Of a stretch of 64,000 nt of DNA, positions 47,576 through 57,613 are shown piece by piece. The DNA is from Neckera pumila. Taxonomy: Eukaryota > Streptophyta > Bryopsida > Hypnales > Neckeraceae. The notes under the pieces were generated by a model that was given only the letters and a program-made list of their open reading frames with translations, searched no databases and was not told the origin of the DNA. The DNA lies in NCBI GenBank assembly GCA_963969595.1, contig OZ018417.1:4528501-4592500 (forward strand), written 5' to 3'. Within the stretch, counting starts at the first letter, position 1; each line of letters begins with the position of its first letter. The translations under genes and the position numbers were made by a program.

Positions 47576-47802
47576 GATAGCACCACGGACATTGAGAAAG
47601 ATCTACATTCAAAGGACATTCCAACTACGATTCCAAATTTAGCAACCAAAGTGGACAAGAAGAATTTTCAGGAGCAATGCTATGGAGTATTTATACAAAT
47701 GGCCAAAAATAGATCAGTCATGGTTTAGAATTTTGAAAAAACCAATGCTTTACTAGAAAAGGTAGAACGGCAAATGGATAGGCTTATAGACAAACTTTAG
47801 AT

Positions 47803-48760
47803 TTAGTCTTCTGCCGAATCAGATGCATCGTGGTCATGAGGGAAGAGAACTTTTCTTTTCATTCTCAAATGTGGTTCCCAAAAAGATTGAGCTAGTAATT
47901 CATGTGCTTGTGTAGCTTGCACAAGCATGCTTTTCATCCTAGCCTCCTTGTCCTTTTTTGTTTCTACAATCTCCGCACTCTCATCTTCATCTTCTTCTAT
48001 ACCTTCAATGTCATTTACCACGGGCTCTTCAATGTCTTCAATCTGCACACTTCCTACTTCAACCTCGTCCATTTTCAGATATCTTCTCATCTCTTTTGCT
48101 GCTTGTGTTGTTGCCATAAAAATATCTGTATTCTCTAGCTGTCCTAGTTGACTTGTACTTTCTATATGCATGATTCTCTCTCCTTCCTTTGCCCATTCAT
48201 CATCAAACTTGTCTTGGTGTATTATACACAAGTTGTGAAGGCAAATGCAAGTAATTACCAGACTTGGTACATGTCAGAGAGGCATGTCAATTCTCTTCAA
48301 TAGAATCCTCCACCTCCTTTTCAATATACCAAAGGCATTGCAATTGCATTTTACACCAATGGCTAAAGTAGGATCTATAGGAGGAACAATGATAGGTATA
48401 TGACTTCCATCAACCGCCCCAATCACATAAGGTAATCCCCTGAGCTCCTCAAACTCGGCTGCAATTCTACTCAAAGTAGCTCTAGATTCTTCTTCAATCA
48501 CAAATGGTTTTAAAAGCTTCTCAATTGCTGCACAAAACTCCCTAACAGTGATAGATGCAGTACTTTCATGAATTCCATAAATTTCAACACAACCGAGTAA
48601 CGAACTACCACTACTAAGTCTATTCAAAGAAAGAGCAACCCAATTTCTAAGAGGAATGGATGCTCTATAATTTGTATCCTTACGACTTAATGATGGAGAT
48701 AAGACACCACACAAATAATCAAAAGTTTGAGGAAGTAACCTTGTATGTTGTTTGAATAAC
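47803..48760 (-). pseudogene. PIF/Harbinger transposase, nonsense and internal deletion
   Basis: The minus-strand frame reads FKQHTRLLPQTFDYLCGVLS, NYRASIPLRNWVALSLNRL, ESTASITVREFC and then GLPYVIGAVDGSHIPI, which holds the first catalytic Asp. From there it jumps to NAFGILKRRWRILLKRIDMP. About 100 residues that normally carry the second Asp and the Glu are missing. A TGA at 48276-48274 follows MPL; the same frame then resumes as HVPSLVITCICLHN and continues as an acidic tail to 47803. It cannot be catalytic. The family assignment is secure from the N-terminal half and the conserved AFGILK and CICLHN blocks. Confidence 0.85.
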
Positions 48761-49321
48761 TTAACTTAGTAGCATCCAAATAACTGTCTGTCCCCAAAAA
48801 GAGTACTCCGGTCATACATCCAAATGCTCCGTGTCCTCCTAGAAGCACCGCTTTGTGCAACCATTACAGCAAAAAAACATTGCTATGCCAACATAATGCT
48901 GATGCAACGCAAGTTTTTGCAAAATTGCAACAACTACCATAACATGTCGCACGGCCATGAAGAACACAAGAGCCACCAACACCTATTGTCTATGTTCATC
49001 CATCTTGTCCAAACAGCAATGAAAAGAGAGAGAGAGGGATTGAAATTTGCTAGATTTATTGAATCGGCCCGGCTTCTTGGCCCCAAAGCCTTTACATATG
49101 CAAAAATTGGCCCCAATTATAATCTTTTTATAATGAGTAGTTGAGGCCGGCCTCCAGCCCAAAACGGGCTGAAATTTGATGCAATCGACCTCAAGGGAAA
49201 TTGGCCTGACCTCTTGGTGTAAAGCGGCCTTCGGTCATGAGGCCATGACTGGGTTTGTGGGCTTCCCCAGCCCAACTGGAAGGAGGCCCTACACAGAACC
49301 CAGGGTTGGGGCTGACCCGCC

Positions 49322-49750
49322 TTAGTTACTTCGCGAATTCCTTTGTTCTCTAATCTCGTCCCGCAGGTTGCGCAGGGACTCCTTCCCCTCATCGTTCAGC
49401 CCAGCAGCAATACCTCGTTCGGCCTCCGGATCGAAGCCAGGGATCCACCGCTGGAATGCGCACAACCCTTGTGCAGAACGATGAGGGGACATGAGTAGCA
49501 GGTTACGTACCATGTCTGTGTAGGCCGTCTGAAGTGGGAACAATCCTCGTCCTAGGTTGCGGCCGAGCGTGCGTGGTTCTTTCGCTTCCTTTTGCAGTTG
49601 CGCTACCGACCCAACTCGAGGGGTGAGCCCAATTCGAGGGGTGAGCCCAATTCGAGGGGTGAGCCCAACGAAGAAGGACCCGAAGAAGGGCCTTAGTAGC
49701 CACATCTCCGTAACCTTCGGATCTCCATCGTGATTCCGCTTCTTCCCCAC
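49322..49750 (-). CDS. Hypothetical protein with an 18-bp coding repeat
   Basis: The frame runs from GTG at 49750 (first ATG at about 49702, MWLLRPFFGSFFVG) to a stop at 49322. It contains GLTPRI, GLTPRI, GLTPRV, from three 18-bp repeats, then an ordinary soluble sequence (LQTAYTDMVRNLLLMSPHRS, GLNDEGKESLRNLRDEIREQ). I do not recognise a family. An overlapping frame is also open through the repeats. It sits about 90 bp right of the Harbinger element and upstream of the DUF716 gene, which runs in the opposite direction, so it may be a captured or truncated gene. Confidence 0.3.
   Translation of the reverse strand: MGKKRNHDGDPKVTEMWLLRPFFGSFFVGLTPRIGLTPRIGLTPRVGSVAQLQKEAKEPRTLGRNLGRGLFPLQTAYTDMVRNLLLMSPHRSAQGLCAFQRWIPGFDPEAERGIAAGLNDEGKESLRNLRDEIREQRNSRSN
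49613..49666. repeat. Three 18-bp tandem repeats
   Basis: AAYTCGAGGGGTGAGCCC repeats three times (49613-49630, 49631-49648 and 49649-49666), the first with one substitution. The length is a multiple of three, so the minus-strand frame at 49322-49750 is kept open through it. Confidence 0.9.
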
Positions 49751-50136
49751 CTTTCCTGTGCTCCTTCGGTTGCGGCCAACTCTCGTTTTCGGTCAGCCCC
49801 CCTTCAATTCCCTTGCACCCACCTCACCAATTGTCGCCATTGCTCACAAATCTAGCAATTTAGCAAGCTCCAACGACCTCCCTCGACACCCTAAACCCAT
49901 CTCTCTGTTTGAGAGCGTTCTAAAATCCTGCCCTGTCTTGAGAGCGTTCTTAAATCTAGTGGTATAGCTTTCTAAATCCATCAATCAGCTGCACTAATGG
50001 GTATGTGTGTGTACAGAGGATTGCAGCAGCAGGACGAGTACTGTGTGGCTATGGTAGTGGCTGGGTCGTTTGAGAGGTTGGCGCGAATGTGAAGAAAGAG
50101 GAGAGGAAGTGCTCTCTTGGGAAGCTTGCTGTTGCA
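49751..50136. other. Promoter and 5' leader of the DUF716 gene
   Basis: This lies between two divergent frames. A short duplication (GAGAGCGTTCTAAAATC and GAGAGCGTTCTTAAATC) occurs at about 49911-49955. The leader frame at 50089-50136 begins with GTG and is not taken as coding. Confidence 0.35.
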
Positions 50137-52017
50137 ATGGGGTGGGAAGCACAGGGTGCAGCGGGAGTGGGCTTCTTAGTTGTAGGGTTTCTCCATGGCT
50201 TTAAGCACGTTAGATCCTACTGCTTACGCCACAGCCGTAAGCAGGCCGCCCCCCGCAAGAGCTGGTCCCGCGACGTCGAGCTTTACGTGGTCGTCGTGTT
50301 CGCTCTCTCCCACGTGATCAGTGACGTCGTCAGTCGCACCGAAGCTGATTTAAAGCACCCAGTAGCAGCCTCCGTGAACTCGCAGAGATTAGCGGTCGCG
50401 GTCAATTTTCTGTTTTTCGCAGTTGTAACCCTAATTGTGGACAACACGAAAGTGTTGCCTGTGCCTCCAGAGATGATTAGTTTGCTGGCGCTCTCAGCGT
50501 TCGTGCAGGAGTTTTTGCTGTTTTACTTTCAGAGAGATGGTGCGGGGTTGGAAAGCCAGTATCATTATCTGTTGTTGGTGCCAATTGGTGTCTGTGCGGG
50601 ATCCACGGTTGCGGAAATTGCATATCCGAAGGCGGTGTTGCCGCCTGTGATGAGGAGCATGGGGCTCGTGCTGCAAGGGACTTGGTTCGTGCAAATTGCG
50701 GTGTCTGTGTTTAGCGGGAAGTGGATTTCGCAGGGGTGTACGTTGAAGGAGGATGGTGAAGGGGATTATACAGTCACTTGTCAAGGTGAGTCTTCCATTT
50801 TCGATTTTCTGTCTACCCCCCTAGGTTTCAAAGGTGAAAATAGAAAATCCTCTTTGAAAGTTGATTATAGTAACTTTCAAATCATATTTCTAGGGTTCCA
50901 GAATGTTGGTTATGATTTATTCTATGTTTCTATATTTTCTAAATGGTTTTTTTCAACTTCTAGGGGAGTTAATAGTTCCATATTTCAGTATGTGCACGTG
51001 CTTGACCACATCTCATATTATAATAGAATCAAATATTTTAGATTGTGCGCGTGCTTGACCACATCTCACAGTATAGCAAAATCAGAATCACTCGATGATT
51101 AACCCTTGAACGACGAGGAGGCCATTCTGTGGTCGATGAATGACAGAGAATCAAACTGTATAGGATAGAAATGTAATCATTCATCTTCAGAATTTGTTGT
51201 GAAAAGGGGAGATCTTCTACAGTAGCTTGACTTCCAATAGATACTTTTGGATTTTCTAATGTAGATGATGTCACACGGTAATGAAAAAGGATGATTTCCA
51301 GGGTCACCCCTTCGTCCTTCAAGGGTTAATAATGACAATGGTACAATCATGCGTAGCCCGCCAGAGGTGTCACCCTGGAGACTGTATAGCCTGAAAAAAC
51401 CGAGTGTGTGGCACTACCTCTAATACAAAGTAATATGAGTGGGGTCTTCTGGAAAGCCGTATCACCTGGGCTTGGGAAGGTTATGGGACATAATGCCTTT
51501 TGAATCAAGAATATCCATATATGGAGAGTTAGTTTATTCTATTCCAAGGGCTCACAATGAAGAGAAGGGATATGGGTTATAAGTGCCCTCTTGACTGGCA
51601 AATGAGAGAGCGACACGGTTGCCTTGAAACTTGGACTTGGCATTGTGTTTGCACTTAAGAATTGCACATCTGATGCACGACTTATTTTCCACATGTGCAG
51701 GGATGAGTCTAATGAGAGGACAAGGAATTGCAACTCTTCAGTTTAATTGCCACTTGGCTCTTCTTCTCCTCGTGCTGCTTCCTCTATACGGGGTTATGAG
51801 TAAGTTGTACACTTCACCCCAGCATTACCAGCCCCTCGGTGACTCGGAAGACCATTATGAAGCCAAGGAGTTAACGCAGTTGCGAGATTCCTCTAGGATT
51901 TCTGCACATTACATGCAAGCCGATCAATTCCATGTTATTCAGGAAGATGAAGAACTGGAAGAACCGACACCTAGACGGTCCTCAGACTCCAATGGATTCC
52001 ATTCCATGGTAATCTGA
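50137..52017 (+). CDS. TMEM45/DUF716 family multi-pass membrane protein
   Basis: Two exons, 50137-50785 and 51701-52017 (TGA), join in phase inside a GGG codon and give 321 residues. ATG at 50137 (MGWEAQGAAG) is used because the upstream frame starts only at GTG. Seven hydrophobic segments fit the TMEM45 fold, for example GVGFLVVGFLHGF, YVVVVFALSHVISDVV, YHYLLLVPIGVCAG and NCHLALLLLVLLPLYGV. The junction GMSLMRGQGIATLQFNCHLA is the conserved block of plant DUF716 proteins, some of which are annotated as viral-response proteins. The C-terminal 70 residues are acidic and cytosolic in appearance. Molecular function is unknown. The 915-bp intron holds a TTAA-flanked MITE and a local tandem duplication. 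Confidence 0.88.
50991..51096. repeat. 53-bp tandem duplication in the DUF716 intron
   Basis: TGTGCACGTGCTTGACCACA at 50991 and TGTGCGCGTGCTTGACCACA at 51044 start two consecutive similar units, which continue with TCTCA, TA..ATAG and AA(T)CA(A)AT. It abuts the left TTAA of the MITE at 51103. Confidence 0.7.
51103..51325. mobile_element. TTAA-flanked (piggyBac-like) MITE, 223 bp, in the DUF716 intron
   Basis: TTAA at 51099-51102 and 51326-51329 brackets CCCTTGAACGACGAGG and its near-inverse CCTTCGTCCTTCAAGGG. The terminus is nearly the same as at 829-1061 (CCCTTGAAGGAC). Noncoding. It is the best preserved small member of the family in the window. Confidence 0.65.
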
Positions 52018-53189
52018 GTGAAGACTATAGAATTTATTTTTTTAAATTTATTTTTTCTGCTTCGGATTATATAGGAAGCCGCAAGTAGTTAATTGCTCAC
52101 AGAATCGCTCTTTGAGGAACTTATCTGGTCTACTCCACTGGTCACTGCGAGCCTGCATGTGCTGCAAGAAGCTTCTTAGGATACCATTGTGATCTTGCCT
52201 CTTGCCCTTGGGTAGGATGGTTGTTCAATGAATTGTTTCGTGAGTTTCCATGGTGACGGGTATAATTTGAAATGTTAGCTTTTGTTTTTGTTTCACGGTG
52301 CCAGTATTTTCTGTAAACTCAATGTGAAGCGAGACGTATCATTAGTGAGTATTTGCTGCATTTGGCAACTTTTGAGAATGGTGCCATTTAAGTTTAGAGA
52401 AAAGTCATGTCAAATTGGAGAAGGTCAAGCAATAGTTCGAGCTTAGACATACACGTGTGAAGTCACTAGGTCAATGACTTGTTCGAATTTAACTCAACTT
52501 TATATAATAAGGAGCTTGGGCTGTTTATTCGCAATTCAGTTGTATTGCCCTATGAATATGATTCCGATTCTTGGCATGTCGTGACCTTCTTCTCTTCCTT
52601 CGGTCAGTCCCCTAGTGATGTACAAGTCTAGAAACTCGTGTCTGTGAACATGCCTCTTGCCCTCCAAGATGCCCACAATAGTCTTTCAAGAATACATTCT
52701 TCCTTACGATCGGCTACATAGTCACAAATCCATGCTGAAAAGATCGGAGCACATGAAATCGTTTATAAGTAATACTTTGTAAGGGCGAGGAATGGGAAAA
52801 CCAAGCAGAGGAGACTTGTCTGAACGTTGATTCGGCGCTTCATTATATTGTAGGGCAACATAGTTGTGGATGAGGAACCACCTAATATGATCAGTTACAT
52901 GGTATGCTCTCCTGAAGGAACAGCAAGCACAGAAGACCTGCGAGTCTGAAGTCCGATCATGAGTTTCTTTATATTGGCGTACACAACTAGTGAACGAGGA
53001 CCCACCTAATTTGATCAATTCACATGGGCTGTTCTTCTGAAGATTTCAGCAAATTGCGTTCAGTCTATGTCCATTTTTGCTGTTCCCTTTGACCCCTGTT
53101 CCAAGTTGTAGGTCCTTGCCCTCTCTTTACTGGGGTCTTCGATATGAGAGATTCACGTCGATGAGACTATGCGCGCAGGTCGGGCGAAT
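52018..53189. other. Convergent spacer between DUF716 and the F-box/LRR gene
   Basis: This holds the 3' UTRs of the two convergent genes. A diverged duplication of about 90 bp (TATATTG...CACCTAAT.TGATCA.TT...CTTCTGAAG) occurs at about 52848-52925 and 52970-53042. No other feature is seen. Confidence 0.45.
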
Positions 53190-55061
53190 TTAAGAAGTGC
53201 CATCTCTCATCCATCTCTCGAGTTCATCCTCTTGCTCATGTACAAGGCGAGGCTGAACCTCTTCCGTTTCGCCAGAAAACATGTGGCCAAGCTCAGCGCC
53301 ATCGGTGAATATGTGCAAGAAAGGACGGGCTTCAGCAAGGGCAACCACACTCTCACGCTTCAAATGCCACCCGAGACCAAGCCAACGCAATTTAGGGAAA
53401 TAAGGTTTCTTCAGCCATCCTAGAGACACTGCGCTTACTCCCTGACAGTTCTGCAGATCTAGAAGCCGCAGTGTTCCTCCGTAGCCACTGTTAAAATCCT
53501 TGAGAAACGCCGAAGCCAAAGACATCACAGTCGTGTCGCCAATGAGAGGACAATCCCGCAGCCTGAGCTCCACAAGAGCTCCCACCTTACCTCGCACAAT
53601 GGCAATGGTGGCGTTGTCGGTGAGGGAAGGAATAGCAGAGATATCTATGGATTCCAATGTGCATGCAAGCGAGCCAGCCAGCAACGCGGCTATGCCATCG
53701 TCAGTCACTCGCTGACATCCTCGGAGTGAGACCGAGGAAAGAGGTGCAACTCCAGTTCCTAGCATTAAAAGACCGGAATCGCTCACGTCACATCCATTCA
53801 ATGCCAGCACTTCCAATTTTGATAAAGCACCAATGGCTTTCATGCTGCCATCTCCAACGCTTTTACAGCCCTTGAGGTTCAGCGACTTCAACTTGGTGCA
53901 AAATGCGAGGTGCCGAATTGAGAAATCACTGAGTAGCCCGCAGGACGCCAGAGTGACACATTCTAGCCCTAGGGGAGTCGCAGGGAGATCATGGAAAGCT
54001 AAGTCCGTTAGCTGCGGCGTATTGCTTAGCTCAAAGGTATGCAATTTCAAGCAGCTGTGAAGCACAGCCCTGCATCCCACATCTGTGATCCGAGAAAACC
54101 CGCCAAACTTAATGCTCTCCAAGTTGGAGCAGCTTTCTGCCATGAGCAGGATACCTAGGTCAGTCACTCGCTTAAAAGACACCGTCTGCGACCAGTCCTG
54201 GCTTCGGACAAGCGACAGACGCTGCAGCTTTGAACAAGTTCCGATTTGTTGGATGCCCCAATTTGTTAAATCAAAAGCTTGCAGCGGCTCCTCAAACGGC
54301 CCATCCCGTAGCTCCAACTCTAAAAGAGAAGGCAACCTTGAAGCAATCAAGCCCACAAGGGAATCTGTTATTCGATCCAAAACCAGGGTTAGCTTCTCCA
54401 AAGTGAAGAAAGGATGGCTTGCTCGAGCGAGAAGACGAAACTCGTCAGCTAAATGCAGAACCTGCTTGGCTTCGCGCTCCGCAATAAAGCCAATCTCAAG
54501 GCAGCTCAAACCGGGAGTCACGAGCCGCGGTATGGCTGCATACGCGCCAGAATCAAAGCAAGAGGAATCCGACCGCATCGTGAAGGACTCCAATTTCTTA
54601 CAATTGATCAATATCATTTCCAGAGCCATACTGAAACTGTTCACTTCCTGCCGATCTTCATGCCAACCTAGCTCCAATGACAAAACCTGCAGCAGAGGAC
54701 ACCTCATGGCAATCCCGCATAAAAGCTTCGCGGAAAATTGATGGCAGCCAAAGAGACATAATGTATGCAACTCTTTTCTTGTGACTGTGTTGATTATCCC
54801 GTCATCCATCTTGGAGCAGTCCAAGGAAATGCTGCTCACACAAGTGTTGCCAGACAGTAGCCTCTCCACAACGGCTGGCTCCGTTCGAAAGTCCACCAAT
54901 TCTATAGTAACAAGGCTCCTGAGAGCTTCCTTTGCGCACGAGCGCAGAGCGCGGCATGTTGCTGCGGCAGCGCAAACGGATGAAGCATCGAGTTTTGATA
55001 TAATGGAGTAAAGCAGGGACCTCGGTAGCTGCTCCAATGCACTCTCCGCATCCATAGCCAT
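53190..55061 (-). CDS. FBL10: F-box/LRR protein, FBL10-like
   Basis: A single exon with ATG at 55061 gives 623 residues. The F-box is at about 8-50 (LEQLPRSLLYSIISKLDASS, VCAAAATCRALRSC). It binds SKP1/ASK in an SCF ubiquitin ligase. From about 95 to 590 there are cysteine-containing-type leucine-rich repeats (LHTLCLFGCHQFS, LKSLNLKGCKSVGDGSMKAI, SVSLRGCQRVTDDGIAALL, LRLLDLQNCQGVSAVSLGWL) that should form the substrate-binding surface. The last 30 residues are acidic (GETEEVQPRLVHEQEDELER). Length, layout and the end of the LRR array match Arabidopsis FBL10 (At2g17020 type). The substrate is unknown. There is no intron and no damage. Confidence 0.9.
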   Translation of the reverse strand: MAMDAESALEQLPRSLLYSIISKLDASSVCAAAATCRALRSCAKEALRSLVTIELVDFRTEPAVVERLLSGNTCVSSISLDCSKMDDGIINTVTRKELHTLCLFGCHQFSAKLLCGIAMRCPLLQVLSLELGWHEDRQEVNSFSMALEMILINCKKLESFTMRSDSSCFDSGAYAAIPRLVTPGLSCLEIGFIAEREAKQVLHLADEFRLLARASHPFFTLEKLTLVLDRITDSLVGLIASRLPSLLELELRDGPFEEPLQAFDLTNWGIQQIGTCSKLQRLSLVRSQDWSQTVSFKRVTDLGILLMAESCSNLESIKFGGFSRITDVGCRAVLHSCLKLHTFELSNTPQLTDLAFHDLPATPLGLECVTLASCGLLSDFSIRHLAFCTKLKSLNLKGCKSVGDGSMKAIGALSKLEVLALNGCDVSDSGLLMLGTGVAPLSSVSLRGCQRVTDDGIAALLAGSLACTLESIDISAIPSLTDNATIAIVRGKVGALVELRLRDCPLIGDTTVMSLASAFLKDFNSGYGGTLRLLDLQNCQGVSAVSLGWLKKPYFPKLRWLGLGWHLKRESVVALAEARPFLHIFTDGAELGHMFSGETEEVQPRLVHEQEDELERWMRDGTS

Positions 55062-56841
55062 GGTGCAAACAACTGCCCCAAACCCACTTCCGCCTAAATA
55101 AAACTGTTAGCACATCACGCTACATCGTTCCCCCAGCAACAAGGGCACTTCAAAACCTCTGCCTCTATGGTTTCTAACCTCTACTTGTCTAATTTCAAGT
55201 ACCTATTTGCGACGCGTACCTAAATGGGAAACCCTAAAGCTTGTCTTGGACAATAGACTCTGAGAATTGAACCCCCCTCGACTTGTGTCAGTTTTAGGTC
55301 AACTACAACTACTTCTAATCCGCATAACTTCTGCATACAGTCTCCAAATGAGGCATACTTTAGTTCACGGGAATCCCCTAGCAATTACTAACCAAAATCG
55401 ATAAAAATTTGATCAGCCAGAGCTCATGACTCTAAACCTAAAATTCACCAAACATTGAACCCTTACAACATTTGCATACAGTATCCAAATGGCAGGCATT
55501 CTTCGGTGCACAAGAATCTCCTCGCAATTGCTACCAAAGACCAATAGAAATTTGGTAAGTCCAACAATAGGAACTACACTACGTGTTGCATTTAAGGTGT
55601 GATACCCTAAGTCCTTTTGATCGATGCAAATACCCTCACCACAAACTCCATCCGAGTAAACAGCATCGCCGAACTGTTCACCTAAATTACTCTCAAATAA
55701 ACCTCACATGTGGATGGGCGATCGACGTAGCGAATGCGCCCCATTCCTCCCCTGCTCCTCCTCCTCCTCCAAACTCTCCTTATACTCCTCTACGATTTTG
55801 GAATCAAACATCTCGTGAAATCAAGGCGTACAAGAAGAAAAGAACGACGTCTGCCACACTGTGATGACGGCAGAAGCACCAGCCCCCGCCATGGAATTGA
55901 TGGGGAAACAAGGAGACGTCCGGAAGAAGGACGGTGCGAGTGATGCGGGAAGTGGAAGGTGGGAGATGGGACGCTTGGATGACCTCTGTGTCCTCGGATG
56001 AGGTTCTCTACTAACCCTTGAATGTGTCGGAAGCCCAAGTTTGGACACAACGTGGGTTTCTTTTCAGTGTATTTGACATAAAAGGTGCATGAATTGAGGT
56101 GTAAGGTAGACCAGCCCATCACCATTCATTGCCCAATTCCGTTTCCCTACTTTTGACTCCAATTTTGTTCACTGCAAAATCCAAATCAGTTCATTTTTCT
56201 AACAATTCCAATGCATTAATGTCAGAAGGGATAACGTGTCAAATCTTTCATTGATGGGAATTTAAGTGCCAATAGATACATGTTAAGGTGGTAATGGATT
56301 GTTTATAGGATGTTTTTGACTCACTTTTTGGACAAGTTTTCTAATTTTAGGGTTGATCACATTCAAAAATTTACAGAAATTACAATTTTAATTAGAAAAT
56401 TTTAATTTCACTTGGATTTGCTTCATGAAACAAGTTCACACCTTTGAAAAATATGTACCCTTCTTGGAATTGGCCCCATGATACTCAGACTCCAAATCAG
56501 GGTGGTAATAGGCTTGTCTATTTTTAGATTAGTTAATGATAGAAGTTTGTATTTATGTTGAGATGGATCCACTAATATATTACGCTCCTTATTTAGATCA
56601 TTATTGCACCTCTTGCATATTTTAAAAGCTATAAAATGGTCATGTATTCTATTTTGTCTAGGGTCATATATAATTTGAATATAATAAGGTTTGATGTCAA
56701 ATTGACATAGAAGTGGAAGATGCTAGTTATTCAAGTATCAATCCAATGGCTTATGTGTTTCTATATTATGTACAAATTTTATATTCTAAATTCAAATATA
56801 TTTACATGTATATAGCTTTTGACAGACTTTTAACTTGGCCC
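55062..56841. other. Upstream region of the F-box/LRR gene and spacer
   Basis: Two related strings occur (TCTGCATACAGTCTCCAAATG at about 55328 and TTTGCATACAGTATCCAAATG at about 55470, each followed by GGCATTCTTCGGTGCACAAGAATC-like text), a diverged local duplication of about 150 bp. A CCTCCTCCTCCTCC microsatellite and GC-rich patch at 55730-55990 create short frames on both strands without family resemblance. AT-rich spacer follows from 56150. Confidence 0.4.
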
Positions 56842-57613
56842 TAAAAGATCAAAGGGTAGAAAGGACCATTAGGAAAAATTTCAGCCCTCCAAAAGGCCGC
56901 GAGTTTGGCACCCGTCTAGTGCAATTATAGAAAAATACCAAAATAAAAAATTATTTTTAATATTTAAAAATTGGGTGCTGATGTGGCACTAGTAGTGCCA
57001 TGTCAGATTTATATTTTTTAAATTTTTTTTAAATTTTTTAAATATTTTTTAAATATTTTTTTATTCATTCTAAAATTGCACCAAAGGGGTCCCATAAATC
57101 AATTCTATAGTGGCCTTCTAGAGGGCTGAAATTTTTCCTAATGCAAAAGGTAGTCTAGATTTCCAAAAATTTTGAAGATGTTTTATAAAATGCAACTTAG
57201 AATAATTTAATGATGACTTTCAAACAATAGTTGCAAATTGTGATTTATAGATCTTATCCATACAATTAGATCAACTAGTATAGAAATCGATATTTTTTTA
57301 ATAATATTTGCAGCCAAAAATTGGAATTTTTTTCTAAAATCGATTATAAAATGAATATTTGTGATATTGGTTAGACTTTTTATCTACAAGTTCAAAATTG
57401 AGAATTCTATAGAATTCTAAGAATAGTGATTTTTGAAGGTTTTTATTTTTATTTTTTTAATTCAAATCATTTTTAGAGGATAATTTTTATTTATTTTTTA
57501 AATACTTTTTGAGATCAAATCTACCAATATCCTTTAAATTATAGAATATTTCCAGATTAAAGGTTTGCAATCATCCATTGTTTGAAATTTAAACACTTAG
57601 TTCTTTTAGGGAT
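56842..57613. mobile_element. Older TTAA-family element, interrupted by a MITE
   Basis: The sequence on both sides of 56867-57143 joins into a relative of 35302-35893: the left part is CCCTAAAAGATCAAAGGGTA and the right part begins TAGTCTAGATTTCC. The right end is CTTTTAGGG near 57606. Flanking TTAA is not intact on either side. Confidence 0.5.
56867..57143. mobile_element. 277-bp MITE with CATTAGG termini, nested
   Basis: CATTAGGAAAAATTTCAGCC at the left and GGCTGAAATTTTTCCTAATG at the right form a long inverted repeat that continues through CTCCAAAAGGCC/GGCCTTCTAGAG. AAAGG occurs just outside both ends (56861-56865 region and 57146-57150), a possible target duplication. The start CATTAG is shared with the MITEs at 15596 and 37960, suggesting a wider family. 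Confidence 0.65.

Larger units (their letters stand above)
46052..49230. mobile_element. PIF/Harbinger DNA transposon, defective
   Basis: The outer ends AGGCCGCTTTACACCAAGAG and CTCTTGGTGTAAAGCGGCCT are inverted repeats. A second copy of the terminal motif (CCCCTTTACACCAAGAAGCC) lies inside the left end at about 46145. The element carries the two genes typical of this superfamily, here convergent: a Myb/trihelix-like DNA-binding protein (+) and a DDE transposase (-). Flanking TCA/TCG is only a partial match to a 3-bp duplication. Both genes are broken. Confidence 0.8.

Noticed and set aside
54085..54741. 218-codon open frame on the plus strand
   Set aside because: It is the antisense shadow of the FBL10-like gene; the minus-strand frame has clear F-box and LRR motifs.
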